From: Balanoglossus misakiensis
Taxonomy: Eukaryota; Hemichordata
Length of the DNA: 64,000 nt
Reading direction: 5' to 3'
NCBI GenBank assembly: GCA_040954595.2
Contig: CM082588.2
Coordinates: 2,108,001-2,172,000 of the forward strand
In this document: one piece after another, positions 50,601-61,582 of the stretch
How the letters are laid out: the number at the start of each line of letters is the position of its first letter
Position numbering within the stretch: the first letter of the stretch is position 1
Position numbers and translations under genes: made by a program
Notes under the pieces: generated by a model
Database searches by the model: none
What the model saw: only the letters and a program-made list of their open reading frames with translations
Told to the model about the DNA's origin: nothing

Positions 50601-53037
50601 GGCAACCCCTATGGTTTGTTCAAGGATTTGTCTGAAGGCATTGGAGACCTCTTCTATGAACCGTATCTGGTGAGTGCATTTTATCTCAAAACATTTATCA
50701 ATGCCTCCTGGTGTGCTGTTCCATCCATTCACTTACCCAGTATGTCATGTTATGATAGTTTTTAATGTCAAACATTCAATGAATCTCTGGGTGAACTTTT
50801 ACATTGGCAGTACAGTTTAAATTGCCTTTGTAGTTTTTGTACTAGTGTACTTATTATTTTATTCACAGGGTGCAGTACAAGGCCCTGGTGAGTTTGCAGA
50901 AGGTTTGGCACGCGGTGTGCAAAGCCTGCTGGGACATACCATTGGTGAGTTTGGATGCCGCTTATGTACATTTGAGTTGGTCGTTTTGTGTGGTTCATTT
51001 ATATGTTCATCAGATTTCTGAAATCTGGTAAAAGATTAAAGTTTAGTCACAATCAGTTGACGTAATTTCTGCATCTTTTCGATCATCCCAGGTGGAACTG
51101 CAGGTGCACTGGCGAGAATTACTGGTGCTGCTGGGAAAGCCTTGGCTACTCTGTCATTTGATGAAGAATTCAAAAAGGTATATTGTTATTGTATCTCACA
51201 AATAATAATGTGAAAACTGGGTATAGTTCATCATTGTGATAGTTTGATTACAAGATAAGTATACTACCTATGGGAGTGGTAAACTTTGCAAGACATGATC
51301 GTAATGTTTTTGATTATATTTTTATTTTATTTTCAACTTCCTGTACAGAGGAGGAATAGGAGAATGCAGAGTCACCCTGATTCACTACCAGAGAGTTTAT
51401 TACTGGCTGGTAAAGGATTTGTAATGGTAAGATTTCAGTTTTAAAAGTCACATACCTACATTTATGAATAGTGCGCTGAATTAAGCATGTTAAATGTAGT
51501 TTCTACATGTTTACATAACACTGTTCCTGACTCTGGGGAAACCTTTCCCACAGGGAATTGTGATGGGAATATCTGGAGTCGTCATCAAGCCCATCAGTGG
51601 AGCTCAGGAAGAAGGCGTGAAAGGATTCTTGAAGGGCATCGGGAAAGGCATCCTGGGTCTGATCTTCCGGCCAACGGGCGGAATCATCGACATGGTCAGT
51701 ATGACGCTGGATGCCATCAGACGAGCAGCAGACAGTGGTGAAGATGCAGTGTGTAGGCTGAGAACTCCCAGATTCATCAATCCTCATGTGGTAAGGTTTT
51801 GTGATGTGCTAAAACTCGATTGTACATCTTGGCAGTTGACATAGCCACCTTTGGTTGAAATCTCCTCTTTTCTGTATAAGAGACAGTAGTCTTTCGATAG
51901 TCGTAGTTTGTCTTATCCACTGTTTCAAATAGTATCTCAACTCTTGTTCCTTGATAAAATGAGTTCTTAACCTAGTACTCGGTCTGAGTATTGGCTACTC
52001 TTTTCTGAGTAAATGATTCTGTGTCTCACAAGTCCACGTTTCCATACTCAGTAACTTTACATGTCTCACACTTGGCTTACAATGTGTTGTCTCTCTGCAG
52101 GGCGTGAAGCCATTCTCTCCATATCTGGCAACCGGCTCTGCCTTACTCTTCAATCTATCCAAGGGAGCATACCGAGAGACAGACATTTACTTTGCGCATG
52201 CATCGTTGAAATCAGACAAGAAGGATAATCCAGATATTGTCATCCTCACCGACAGGTATTGTGTCTTCTTTCCTTTCTTATTATCAATCAAATTCACAAA
52301 AGTTATCCTCCACTGAAAAAATAAAAAATAATTGTAATAAAATTCTCATCCTTTCAGACAAATCCTTCAGCTAGAGAAGTGTCGTTTATGGAGTGGCTGG
52401 GACATGGAGGAAAGTACAGTGTATGATAACATCACTGACATGCCACAAATTCAAGAAAACAAAATTGTTTACAAAGTCCTGGTAAGTTGTTGCCATACAG
52501 AGAGGCAAAGAAGCAATGTTTCAATACTGTTGAACTCTTTGATTGATGTGTCTCGTGTACAGTGACCCTGACTGATCTTTGACCTTTTTTCTTTCCATTG
52601 AAGGATCCTGAAAGTGATTCCTCACTGGCTGAATTCAAGCAAATCTACTCAGACAATGAGAAGGTCTTACAGGTAGGAATTTAATAAAAATTATAAACGA
52701 TAAATTTTGACTTTCATTTTCGTCTTGTTTCTGTAGAAAATTTACAACTCAACCGAACAAACAAGGAATGTCCAAATGTACAAAAGTATCATGATGCAAT
52801 GTCAATAAAACTGGTTGTACCCTCTCACCTCCATGGTTCAGTCCAAACCCATTGTTTTCAATGGTAAAGTTGGACGTCTAAAGAGGATATAGGGAGTGAA
52901 AGGATGAGAAGTGGCAAATTCCGTCTACATTTTCTCAATGTACGTTTGAACTTTCCTCCTCCCAGTGGCTCTACAACAAATTGGAGAAGGCCATTGTATT
53001 GTACAAAGAAGAAAGCTTAACACTAGGAGATGATTGA
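25155..53037 (+). CDS. VPS13A/C-like bridge-like lipid transfer protein (77 coding exons, 3,552 aa)
   Basis: Giant rod-shaped protein with a hydrophobic groove that moves lipids between apposed membranes at ER contacts with mitochondria, lipid droplets or endolysosomes. The start [20 protein letters not shown] is the chorein N-terminus in the form shared by vertebrate VPS13A and VPS13C rather than VPS13D. Order along the protein: chorein/RBG core (1 to about 1900), FFAT-like site (863-869), acidic insert (1909-2050), VAB domain (about 2240-2880), APT1/ATG2-C-like helices (about 3000-3410) and a C-terminal PH-like end. Exon coordinates are given in the segment entries. All 77 exons keep phase (10,659 nt) with one GC donor at 38406. 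Human VPS13A is 3,174 aa and VPS13C 3,753 aa, so length does not decide between them; this may be the single pre-duplication ortholog. The ATG at 25155 is the first codon of the conserved MVFES start. Confidence 0.96.
29241..29284 (+). repeat. 22-base tandem duplication at an intron acceptor
   Basis: Two exact copies of a 22-base unit (29241-29262 and 29263-29284, containing AATAATCTCGGATATGC) abut the acceptor of VPS13 exon 10 (CAG at 29286-29288). The duplication repeats the polypyrimidine end of the intron. Confidence 0.9.
29883..33266 (+). other. VPS13 exons 12-20: RBG core
   Basis: Exons: 29883-30016, 30259-30463, 30654-30794, 30918-31070, 31294-31381, 32419-32536, 32688-32760, 32866-32940, 33122-33266. 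Repeating beta-groove sequence such as [41 protein letters not shown] and [13 protein letters not shown] matches the same blocks in vertebrate VPS13A/C. The gap between exons 16 and 17 (about 1 kb) holds no extra exon that phase would require. Confidence 0.9.
32137..32225 (+). repeat. diverged short tandem repeat in VPS13 intron 16
   Basis: Several degenerate units of about 22-24 bases built on ATCACATGATCGACACATG lie in a row in the intron before exon 17. No conserved open frame. Confidence 0.5.
33818..33960 (+). other. VPS13 exon 21: FFAT-like VAP-binding site
   Basis: Residues 860-869 read [10 protein letters not shown] at the place where vertebrate VPS13A/C carry a conventional FFAT with core E-F/Y-F-D-A. 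Here the core is P-Y-Y-S-A-S-D, with Ser at position 4 instead of Asp, the pattern of a phospho-FFAT. The remainder ([14 protein letters not shown]) is acidic and links to the next RBG segment. Confidence 0.75.
33985..34042 (+). repeat. short TTCTATAGAA-type repeat in VPS13 intron 21
   Basis: Repeated TTCTATAGAATT and TTCTATGAATT units fill half of the 117-base intron between exons 21 and 22. Confidence 0.7.
34078..39807 (+). other. VPS13 exons 22-41: RBG core continued
   Basis: Exons: 34078-34303, 34455-34528, 34640-34782, 34918-35054, 35231-35381, 35500-35590, 35770-35910, 36013-36090, 36282-36514, 36679-36826, 37001-37103, 37233-37438, 37595-37776, 37905-38038, 38128-38405, 38539-38655, 38830-38985, 39124-39223, 39343-39518, 39679-39807. 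Diagnostic blocks: [35 protein letters not shown] and [16 protein letters not shown]. The intron after 38405 has a GC donor (AAG|GCAAGT): reading on instead would stop within eight codons, whereas splicing to 38539 keeps the frame. Confidence 0.92.
39922..40810 (+). other. VPS13 exons 42-43: acidic insertion (aa 1909-2050)
   Basis: Exons 39922-40120 and 40583-40810 encode 142 residues dominated by Asp, Glu, Ser, Thr and Gly (for example [17 protein letters not shown]). Around a short aromatic patch [12 protein letters not shown] the chain is acidic again. The matching segment in human VPS13A is only some 25 residues long, so about 115 residues appear extra. Both exons stay in phase, so this is real coding sequence unless alternatively skipped; skipping exon 43 alone (228 nt) would also keep the frame. 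Confidence 0.8.
41935..46793 (+). other. VPS13 exons 44-61: last RBG part and VAB (adaptor-binding) domain
   Basis: Exons: 41935-42176, 42396-42571, 42698-42845, 42970-43047, 43227-43307, 43434-43630, 43763-43880, 44087-44221, 44355-44441, 44581-44799, 44908-44991, 45129-45239, 45358-45510, 45630-45755, 45892-46028, 46117-46252, 46398-46509, 46642-46793. The VAB repeats show the recurrent Asn-containing turns: [79 protein letters not shown] and [20 protein letters not shown]. This domain docks adaptor proteins that choose the target organelle. Confidence 0.93.
46948..50392 (+). other. VPS13 exons 62-68: VAB end and APT1-like segment
   Basis: Exons: 46948-47187, 47349-47483, 47666-47817, 47937-48039, 48761-48793, 49888-50010, 50256-50392. 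Blocks such as [55 protein letters not shown] and [20 protein letters not shown] track vertebrate VPS13A/C. Exon 66 (48761-48793) is a 33-nt microexon coding [11 protein letters not shown], flanked by introns of about 0.7 and 1.1 kb; it is in phase 0 at both ends, so it could be skipped without frameshift. Confidence 0.88.
50474..53037 (+). other. VPS13 exons 69-77: ATG2-C-like helices and PH-like C-terminus
   Basis: Exons: 50474-50669, 50869-50944, 51092-51177, 51349-51426, 51554-51790, 52101-52255, 52358-52481, 52604-52672, 52966-53037. [60 protein letters not shown] and [20 protein letters not shown] are near-diagnostic VPS13 C-terminal blocks. They are followed by a PH-like fold ([31 protein letters not shown]). 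These parts bind mitochondria or lipid droplets in vertebrate homologs. The protein ends ESLTLGDD before TGA at 53035-53037. Confidence 0.93.
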
Positions 53038-55705
53038 AATCAGAAGATGAATGAGAAAGCAGCAGAAGGTGATTTCTTACTGTAATGAAAAGAGAAATTG
53101 GATTTGAAGAAGAGCTTAAGAATGAAGAGAGAAATTATATACCATGTGCAGAATGTAGATAATTATAGTATTATGAAAGTATATCAGAATTGATTTAAGA
53201 AATGATTGTACATGCATGTCATACTTCATATATCTGAAATATTTCTTTATTGAAAGTTAGTCAAACTAAATATTATGTACAGTGTGTGTGGAGAATTTCT
53301 GAGTTATGTCACAGCCAAGCAACTTCAGGCAGTATAGTCAATGTTCTTTTACAATGAAACAGTAATTATTCTTGAAACAAATTTATTGCAGACTAATATG
53401 TCACTTGGTCTGCAGGTCAGAAGGTTCTTAACATTTTCCACCAAGTGACATCAGACCCTGCTGTGTGACATCACTTCCTGTATAGTGACAAAACTTCCAG
53501 TTTCCCTTTTGTGCAATCATTTCCACTCAATAATTTGCCGCATTTAACAGTTAACGCATTTTGTTGTATGGTTTACTCAATCAGATAGCATTTAATGATC
53601 GTCTTTATTGTTTTAAATAATGATAGGAATGTGCAATCTTGTCCAGAAGGCATTTGCTATGTAATCATTTTCTTGTATATTTATCAACATACACAAAACA
53701 CTTGTGATCTTAATCATGTATGTATGGTACATCTGACACTCTAATGTCAGTCAAGATGCATTCGCAGATTCAATCTGTACACCATCTGATTTGCACCATC
53801 TGGTTTCCTCATTCACAGCTCTAACAAATAGGGTATCCTCTCATTAAATTATTGACCAAATGTTATATTTTAACCTACCATTCCTATTGCAAAGCATAAC
53901 ACTTATCTGTGTGATATAATGGGATTGTGCAACCTGTGAAAACAATAACTTTGAAAACTGTACGCTGTTTAACTGCACGGTAAAAGAAAGCTGTTTTAAT
54001 CATTTCTGCTCCACTGCAGAAACTATATGGCACATCCCCCAAAACTATTTCGTTTTTTATTTGCTCTGTGTGCTATAACTGGACACTTGCAAGTCACTGT
54101 GTCCATAAATGAAGCTCTTGTATTTACATGTCCCCTACCCAGTCCCTAAACCAAATTAATATATGTACCGTATAATGTGAGAAAATTTATCAAAGTATAC
54201 ATAAAAAACCATGAGTACAGCCAACAGAATTTGTTCATTTGAATGGTCGCATATGCAGGTGCTAGCTTGAGACTAAGTTACAAGGCTACATAGAAATTTG
54301 TGTTAATCATCGAGAGAAATGAAGATAAATGTATATTAGTGATGCATGTAAGACTAAAGTCTTTTGAAAATGATGAAAAATGTATGTTTTAGAATATAAA
54401 TTATGTACATGAAGGAATTATGTGACAAGATTGATCTGTATTGATATTTTAACTCATAAAGAAAATAGTATAGATGCTTAAAGTATATAATTATAATTCT
54501 ATAAAGGTATACATATAATAGTGCTATTAATTATTAAAAATTGAGAATATGTAAGTTTGGTTTCTGTTGGACAGATGATGTCCAAACTGTCTTGATGTGT
54601 GTGCCATTTAGTCACAGATCATTTTTTGTATTGCAGTATCATATTTTGTTGTTGTGATGTTTTCCTTTTGTATTTTGGCCATGATTTCTGTACCTTTTGA
54701 GATGTGGTGTAGAGCAAACAAATCATTGAATCTACATTCACAAGCTGTGCCAGGTGGAACCCAGCAGAAGGAACATGTCAAGTGTATGTGTTGTTAGATG
54801 GTTCTTCATTATATTCAGGACTATTACTAACACATTTCTAGAAAATGGCTGTTGGTCCTAATCATTTAATGGCTTCTTTTAGACACAGTGCACCAGCCAA
54901 GTGGCATTCCATCACTTTTAGGATCTCTACATGTGCTACATGTATGTGTCATAAAAATCTAAAAGGTTACAGTTCATGTTTCTCCATAATTTACATTTAA
55001 AACTTGCTGTTTATGTAATTTATGCAGTGTGTTATTATACAAGTATACAATTGTGTCTGTATACAGTAGTGCAATATACCATATTTCAGGGTAACTTCTG
55101 TGACTTAGAGATCAAAACAGTTGTAAGGTATTGCAAGTAGATGGCCAATAATATTCAGTTAACCATGGCTGTCATATCGTAGAGAAAAACTAACATAGAA
55201 CTGTTAGATGCCAGGCTCTTGTGTGTGCATACTTATGGCAGTTTACATGCTCAATATATGTTGTAATGAATCGCATGGATTTCAAGCAGTTTTAAAATGC
55301 GAAGTATGATCATCCAAACTTAATTTCAGTTCAGTTTTTAAGTTGTAAAAGTTTGTGTTCCAAGTAAGACTAAGATTGGGTGGTGGTTGATGGCAGTGGA
55401 AATTTATTTTGACACAAAGACATGAAAAGCCTCCCTGTTGTACCCCTCTTATGAACTTGCCAAAATAGAAATCTTATGATCTATTGTGATTTTTTGTCCT
55501 TTGTATTATCTGTTGTCTGTAGTGACAATGACTTGCTTTTCACAATGGTGAAGCGAGTGTACACTGCTTTAAGATTATGAGGCTGCCACCATACTTCTTT
55601 ACGTTGAGTATTTTGTTTTGAATTATTGTGAGGCTTGTATGTATGTATATCTTTGTACTGTGTAAACTCGTACAGTTAACATAATAAAGTTCAGTTAGTA
55701 ATGCG
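53038..55705 (+). other. VPS13 3' UTR (about 2.6 kb)
   Basis: From the stop to the AATAAA at 55683 there is AT-rich sequence with no plausible exon. The length fits one long 3' UTR ending near 55,705. Confidence 0.6.
55683..55688 (+). terminator. candidate VPS13 polyadenylation signal
   Basis: AATAAA in ATAATAAAGTTC, followed by T/G-rich sequence (GTTTGGCATTGGACATGTGTG) within 30-50 bases, as expected for a cleavage downstream element. Confidence 0.6.
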
Positions 55706-55804
55706 AATCAGTTTGGCATTGGACATGTGTGTATTATATTTTTTATATTTTATGACTTTATTGTGAACAGTCATGTAAGACGTGCTCAATTAATTAGTTC
55801 ACCA

Positions 55805-57360
55805 ATTGATAAGTTCACTCAACTATTTTCTCTCATGTGGCAGTATTGAGTAATTTTATTCACAGGTTAAACATCAAACAAAATCAACAAAAATCGTCCA
55901 CACATAACAGTAATTTGAGGAAACATCTCCAAATGACTGCAGCCTTTAGTTCAAAAAGTTGGGTGACGTCACGAAAATCCCAACACTTGGGGGCGACATT
56001 TACAATGCCAGAACAGGCCGCACTGTCTATGTCAGGTACAAATCAATCTGACAATGTAAGCGCTTGGCGTCTGGTCAAAATGTTTTTGTTTTATTAATTT
56101 AATGAGTTAGAAATAATTTTATCTAGACTGGAATTAAATTTACTAGTATCTCGGATTAATACATTGGCCAATCCCACAGTCCTTTGCGCAAATCAAAATG
56201 GCGGCGCCTGTAAATTTCGGTGCTCGCCTCGAATAAAGTTTAAAAAGTGGCCGTTGAACAAGTTGTGAGACGTTTTGTGGCGATTCTTTGTCCCGTATGA
56301 ATGAGTTGTGAACGGTAACGGCAATCGGTGCACGACTTTTGGTCCACAGATGGAAATTTCTTGTCCAAACCAATGCGTTATAAAAGTCACTCGCGTACTG
56401 CATGCAGCCATTAGTTCCAATAAATTGGGTGACGTCACGAAGGTTTCCAACGTTGCAACACTTGGTGGCGACATTCTCAATATTTCAGAACAGGCTAGGC
56501 TTGACCGACGGCTTGACCTCACTGTCTATGTCAGGTACGACTCTATCTGGCAATGTACGCGCTTTGCGCCTGTTCTGGTTAAAATTATATTTTGTTAAAA
56601 TTAGAGCGTTAGAAATAATTTTATGGAGCCTGGAATTCATTTTACTAGAATCTTGAATTAATTTTGGCCGATCCCACAGTCCTTTGCGCAAGCAAGATGG
56701 CGGCGCCTGTAAATTTCGGTGCTCGCCTCGCATAAAGTTAAAAAAAGTGACCGTTGAACAAGTTGTGAGACGTTTTGTGGCGATTCTTTGTCCCGTATGA
56801 ATGAGTTGTGAACGTTAACGGCGATCGGTGCACGATTTTTGGTCCACAGATGGACATTTCTTATCGAAATCACCGCGTACTGCATGCAGGCATTAGTTCA
56901 ATAAATTGGGTGACGTCACGAAAGTTTCTAACATTCCAACACTTGGTGGCGACATTTACAATTCTAGAACATACTTAACGCGTTCGTATCTCACTATGTC
57001 ATGTGCGAATCTATCTGGCAATGTACGCGCTTGGCGTCTGTTCTGGTGAAAAATTTTGTTTTATTAATTTAGTGTGTTAGAGATGATTTTATTTAGTCTG
57101 GAATTAAATTTACTAGCATCTCGAATTAATACATTGGCCGATCCCACAGTCCTTTGCGCACGCTTCCTTAAATCAAAATGGCGGCTGTTATTGTCCGTTC
57201 TCTCGCCTCGCATAAAGTTGAAAAAGGGGCCATAATACGCGTTGTGAGACGTTTTGAGGCAGCTCGTCTTCCCGAATGAATGAGTTGTGGACGAAAACGG
57301 CCATCGGTGCACGAGTTTTGTTCCACAGATGGATATTTCTAGTCGAAACCACTGCGCAGA
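55805..57360 (+). repeat. left arm: about three plus-orientation repeat units
   Basis: The landmark ATGGCGGC occurs near 56199, 56698 and 57179, so unit length is about 480-500 bases. TGACGTCA occurs at 55964-55971, 56430-56437 and 56911-56918. These copies differ from each other more than the right-arm copies do, so this arm looks older or less homogenised. Confidence 0.85.
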
Positions 57361-57990
57361 AATCGCTAGCTGCAGCTTCCTATGCTAGGCTATGGACTGT
57401 GGTGTGGTGCCTACGGACTGTGGTGTGGAGGCATCGCCGTAAAACACAACCCTGCCACGCAGCGCCTAGGGACGGTAGTGTATACGACACGAGACAACCG
57501 TACGTTAGGGGACGGTGACCGTGGGTAAAGCGAGCATGTTGTCAGTGGGATAGCTCTGCGCAGCAGGGCCGTGTGTCACGGCGATGCCTGACTGGTCACC
57601 ATTGGGCATGGACTGTTTACGGTGGCTTGACTTTGTTGCCTAACCCAATACATAGAGAGATTAAATATTAACGGTGATTATGATTTTGCCTAACTGTTCA
57701 ACATGGGACATGGATGGCAGTTGACGGTGCTGACATTTCCTGCCTAACTAAAGCGCGGAGTGATACAAGGACTATGAGGCGGTGATACGGCTTTGCCTAA
57801 CTGTTCACCACTGGGCATGGATGACTTCACAGTGGTTAGGCATTTATTGCCTAACTCTATACACGTACTGATTATGATATATTTACGGGTGTTATGAATT
57901 TGCCAAACTGTTTACCATTGCATTGGGACTGTTTCACAGTAGGTAGACATTTGTTACTTAAAATCTCAATAATAATATGCACAAACAGTA
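57361..57990 (+). repeat. loop of the palindrome with about 105-base tandem repeats
   Basis: Between the arms lies unrelated sequence. From about 57590 to 57960 a motif ACCATTGGGCATGGACTG ... TGCCTAAC recurs four times (near 57597, 57699, 57806 and 57917), spaced about 102, 107 and 111 bases apart, with much divergence. The first part (57361-57590) is GC-richer with short internal duplications such as GGACTGTGGTGTGG. No recognisable coding sequence. Confidence 0.65.
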
Positions 57991-58380
57991 TATATCACGC
58001 CATGTAGACTGGAATTAATTTTTACTAGCATCTTGAATAAATTTTATGTGTTGTCAAATTTATTTTGGACGATCCATGCCCATTGGTGAACAGTAAGGCA
58101 AACACATATCACCATAAATATTATTATCACTCTATGTATTCTAGATGATATAGTAAAATTAATTCCAGTCGACATAAAAATTATTTCTAACACATTAAAT
58201 TATAAACCATAATTTTGACCAGAACAGGCCCAAAGCGCGTAGATTGTCATATAGATTCGCACTTTTGACAAACAGTCTTATTTGGAAGGCATTGGGTACT
58301 GTTCTGGCATAGACGCTAAGGTCTGTTCTGGAATTGTAAATGTCGCCACCAAGTGTTGGAATGTCAGAAACTTTACATTG
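57991..58380 (-). repeat. diverged repeat fragments at the palindrome centre
   Basis: A plus-orientation fragment (GACTGGAATTAATTTTTACTAG, about 57998-58075) and a minus-orientation diverged short-type unit (about 58140-58380) face each other here, marking the switch of orientation. Confidence 0.65.
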
Positions 58381-59122
58381 GGCGCCGCCATTTTGATTTG
58401 CGCAAAGGACTGTGGGATTTGCCAATGTATTAATCCGAGATACTAGTAAATTTAATTCCAGTCTAAATAAAATCATCTCTAACAGACTAAATTAATAAAA
58501 CAAATTTTTCACCAGTATAGACACCAAGCGCGTACATTGCCAGATAGATTCGCACATGACATGGTGAGATACTAACTGTTCTGGCATAGACGCTAAGGTC
58601 TGTTTTGGAATTGTAAATGTCGCCACCAAGCGTTAGAATGTTAGAAACTTTCGTGACGTCATCCAATGCAGTGCGCGATTGATATTTATAACGCAGTGGT
58701 TTCGACAAGAAATTTCCATCTGTGGACCAAAATTCGTGCACCGATCGCCGTTATCATTCACAATTCATTCATACGGGACAAAGAATCGCCACAAAACGTC
58801 TCACAACTTGTTAAACGGACACTTTTTTAACTTTATGCGAGGCGAGGACGTACATATACAGGCGCCGCCATTTTGATTTGCGCAAAGGACTGTGGGATTT
58901 GCCAATGTATTAATCCGAGATACTAGTAAATTTAATTCCAGTCTAAATAAAATCATCTCTAACAGACTAAATTAATAAAACAAAATTTTCACCAGTATAG
59001 ACACCAAGCGCGTACATTGCCAGATAGATTCGCACATGACATAGTGAGATACTAACGACATGAACCAGTTGGAATCGTAAATGTCGCCACCAAGTGTTGG
59101 AATGTTAGAAACTTTTACATTG
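58381..59122 (-). repeat. higher-order repeat copy 1 (742 bases)
   Basis: A 480-base long subunit (58381-58860) plus a 262-base short subunit (58861-59122), measured between successive GGCGCCGCCATTTTGATTTG landmarks. The long subunit has TGACGTCATCCAAT at 58654 and a 65-codon open frame at 58679-58876; the short one lacks that internal segment. Confidence 0.9.
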
Positions 59123-59864
59123 GGCGCCGCCATTTTGATTTGCGCAAAGGACTGTGGGATTTGCCAATGTACTAATCCGAGATACTAGTAAATTTAATTC
59201 CAGTCTAAATAAAATCATCTCTAACAGACTAAATTAATAAAACAAAATTTTCACCAGTATAGACACCAAGCGCGTACATTGCCAGATAGATTCGCACATG
59301 ACATGGTGAGATACTAACTGTTCTGGCATAGACGCTAAGGTCTGTTTTGGAATTTTAAATGTCGCCACCAAGCGTTAGAATGTTAGAAACTTTCGTGACG
59401 TCATCCAATGCAGTGCGCGATTGATATTTATAACGCAGTGGTTTCGACAAGAAATTTCCATCTGTGGACCAAAATTCGTGCACCGATCGCCGTTATCATT
59501 CACAATTCATTCATACGGGACAAAGAATCGCCACAAAACGTCTCACAACTTGTTAAACGGACACTTTTTTAACTTTATGCGAGGCGAGGACGTACATATA
59601 CAGGCGCCGCCATTTTGATTTGCGCAAAGGACTGTGGGATTTGCCAATGTATTAATCCGAGATACTAGTAAATTTAATTCCAGTCTAAATAAAATCATCT
59701 CTAACAGACTAAATTAATAAAACAAAATTTTCACCAGTATAGACACCAAGCGCGTACATTGCCAGATAGATTCGCACATGACATAGTGAGATACTAACGA
59801 CATGAACCAGTTGGAATCGTAAATGTCGCCACCAAGTGTTGGAATGTTAGAAACTTTTACATTG
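59123..59864 (-). repeat. higher-order repeat copy 2 (742 bases)
   Basis: 480 bases (59123-59602) plus 262 bases (59603-59864), nearly identical to copy 1 throughout, including identical subunit lengths. CRE at 59396-59403. Confidence 0.9.
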
Positions 59865-60595
59865 GGCGCCGCCATTTTGATTTGCGCAAAGGACTGTGGG
59901 ATTTGCCAATGTACTAATCCGAGATACTAGTAAATTTAATTCCAGTCTAAATAAAATCATCTCTAACAGACTAAATTAATAAAACAAATTTTTCACTAGT
60001 ATAGACACCAAGCGCGTACATTGCCAGATAGATTCGCACATGACATAGTGAGATACTAACGAGGAATCAGGTCTGTTTTGGAATTGTAAATGTCGCCACC
60101 AAGCGTTAGAATGTTAGAAACTTTCGTGACGTCATCCAATGCAGTGCGCGATTGATATTTATAACGCAGTGGTTTCAACAAGAAATTTCCATCTGTGGAC
60201 CAAAATTCGTGCACCGATCGCCGTTATCATTCACAATTCATTCATACGGGACAAAGAATCGCCACAAAACGTCTCACAACTTGTTAAACGGACACTTTTT
60301 TAACTTTATGCGAGGCGAGGACGTACATATACAGGCGCCGCCATTTTGATTTGCGCAAAGGACTGTGGGATTTGCCAATGTATTAATCCGAGATACTAGT
60401 AAATTTAATTTCAGTCTAAATAAAATCATCTCTAACAGACTAAATTAATAAAACAAAATTTTCACCAGTATAGACACCAAGCGCGTACATTGCCAGATAG
60501 ATTCGCACATGACATAGTGAGATACTAACGACATGAACCAGTTGGAATCGTAAATGTCGCCACCAAGTGTTGGAATGTTAGAAACTTTTACATTG
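59865..60595 (-). repeat. higher-order repeat copy 3 (731 bases)
   Basis: 469 bases (59865-60333) plus 262 bases (60334-60595). The long subunit differs from copies 1-2 by replacement of the CTGTTCTGGCATAGACG stretch with a shorter sequence. CRE at 60127-60134. Confidence 0.9.
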
Positions 60596-61324
60596 GGCGC
60601 CGCCATTTTGATTTGCGCAAAGGACTGTGGGATTTGCCAATGTACTAATCCGAGATACTAGTAAATTTAATTCCAGTCTAAATAAAATCATCTCTAACAG
60701 ACTAAATTAATAAAACAAATTTTTCACCAGTATAGACACCAAGCGCGTACATTGCCAGATAGATTCGCACATGACATAGTGAGATACTAACGAAATCAGG
60801 TCTGTTATGGAATTGTAAATGTCGCCACCAAGCGTTAGAATGTTAGAAACTTTCGTGACGTCATCCAATGCAGTGCGCGAGTGATATTTATAACGCAGTG
60901 GTTTCGACAAGAAATTTCCATCTGTGGACCAAAATTCGTGCACCGATCGCCGTTATCATTCACAATTCATTCATACGGGACAAAGAATCGCCACAAAACG
61001 TCTCACAACTTGTTAAACGGACACTTTTTTAACTTTATGCGAGGCGAGGACGTACATATACAGGCGCCGCCATTTTGATTTGCGCAAAGGACTGTGGGAT
61101 TTGCCAATGTATTAATCCGAGATACTAGTAAATTTAATTCCAGTCTAAACAAAATCATCTCTAACAGACTAAATTAATAAAACAAATTTTTCACCAGTAT
61201 AGACACCAAGCGCGTACATTGCCAGATAGATTCGCACATGACATAGTGAGATACTAACGACATGAACCAGTTGGAATCGTAAATGTCGCCACCAAGTGTT
61301 GGAATGTTAGAAACTTTTACATTG
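60596..61324 (-). repeat. higher-order repeat copy 4 (729 bases)
   Basis: 467 bases (60596-61062) plus 262 bases (61063-61324). Shares with copy 3 the shortened junction before AGGTCTGTT. CRE at 60856-60863. Confidence 0.9.
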
Positions 61325-61582
61325 GGCGCCGCCATTTTGATTTGCGCAAAGGACTGTGGGATTTGCCAATGTACTAATCCGAGATACTAGTAAATTTAAT
61401 TCCAGTCTAAATAAAATCATCTCTAACAGACTAAATTAATAAAACAAATTTTTCACCAGTATAGACACCAAGCGCGTACATTGCCAGAGTCGTACATGAC
61501 ATAGTACTGTTCTGGCATTGTAAATGTCGCCACCAAGTGTTGGAAAATCCCGTGAAGTCGCCCAACTTTTTGAACTAAAATG
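61325..61582 (-). repeat. truncated fifth unit at the right arm end
   Basis: It starts like another unit at the landmark, but the TAGATTCGCAC part is deleted and it ends in CCCGTGAAGTCGCCCAACTTTTTGAAC. That end is the inverted counterpart of 55949-55975 at the left edge. Confidence 0.85.

Noticed and set aside
55837-56097. Open frames in the left arm as genes
   Set aside because: They fall in tandem repeat units, change frame between copies and have no splice or start context.
58381-61324. CRISPR array
   Set aside because: Repeat period of 730-742 bases with contiguous units and no short spacers, in an intron-containing animal genome.
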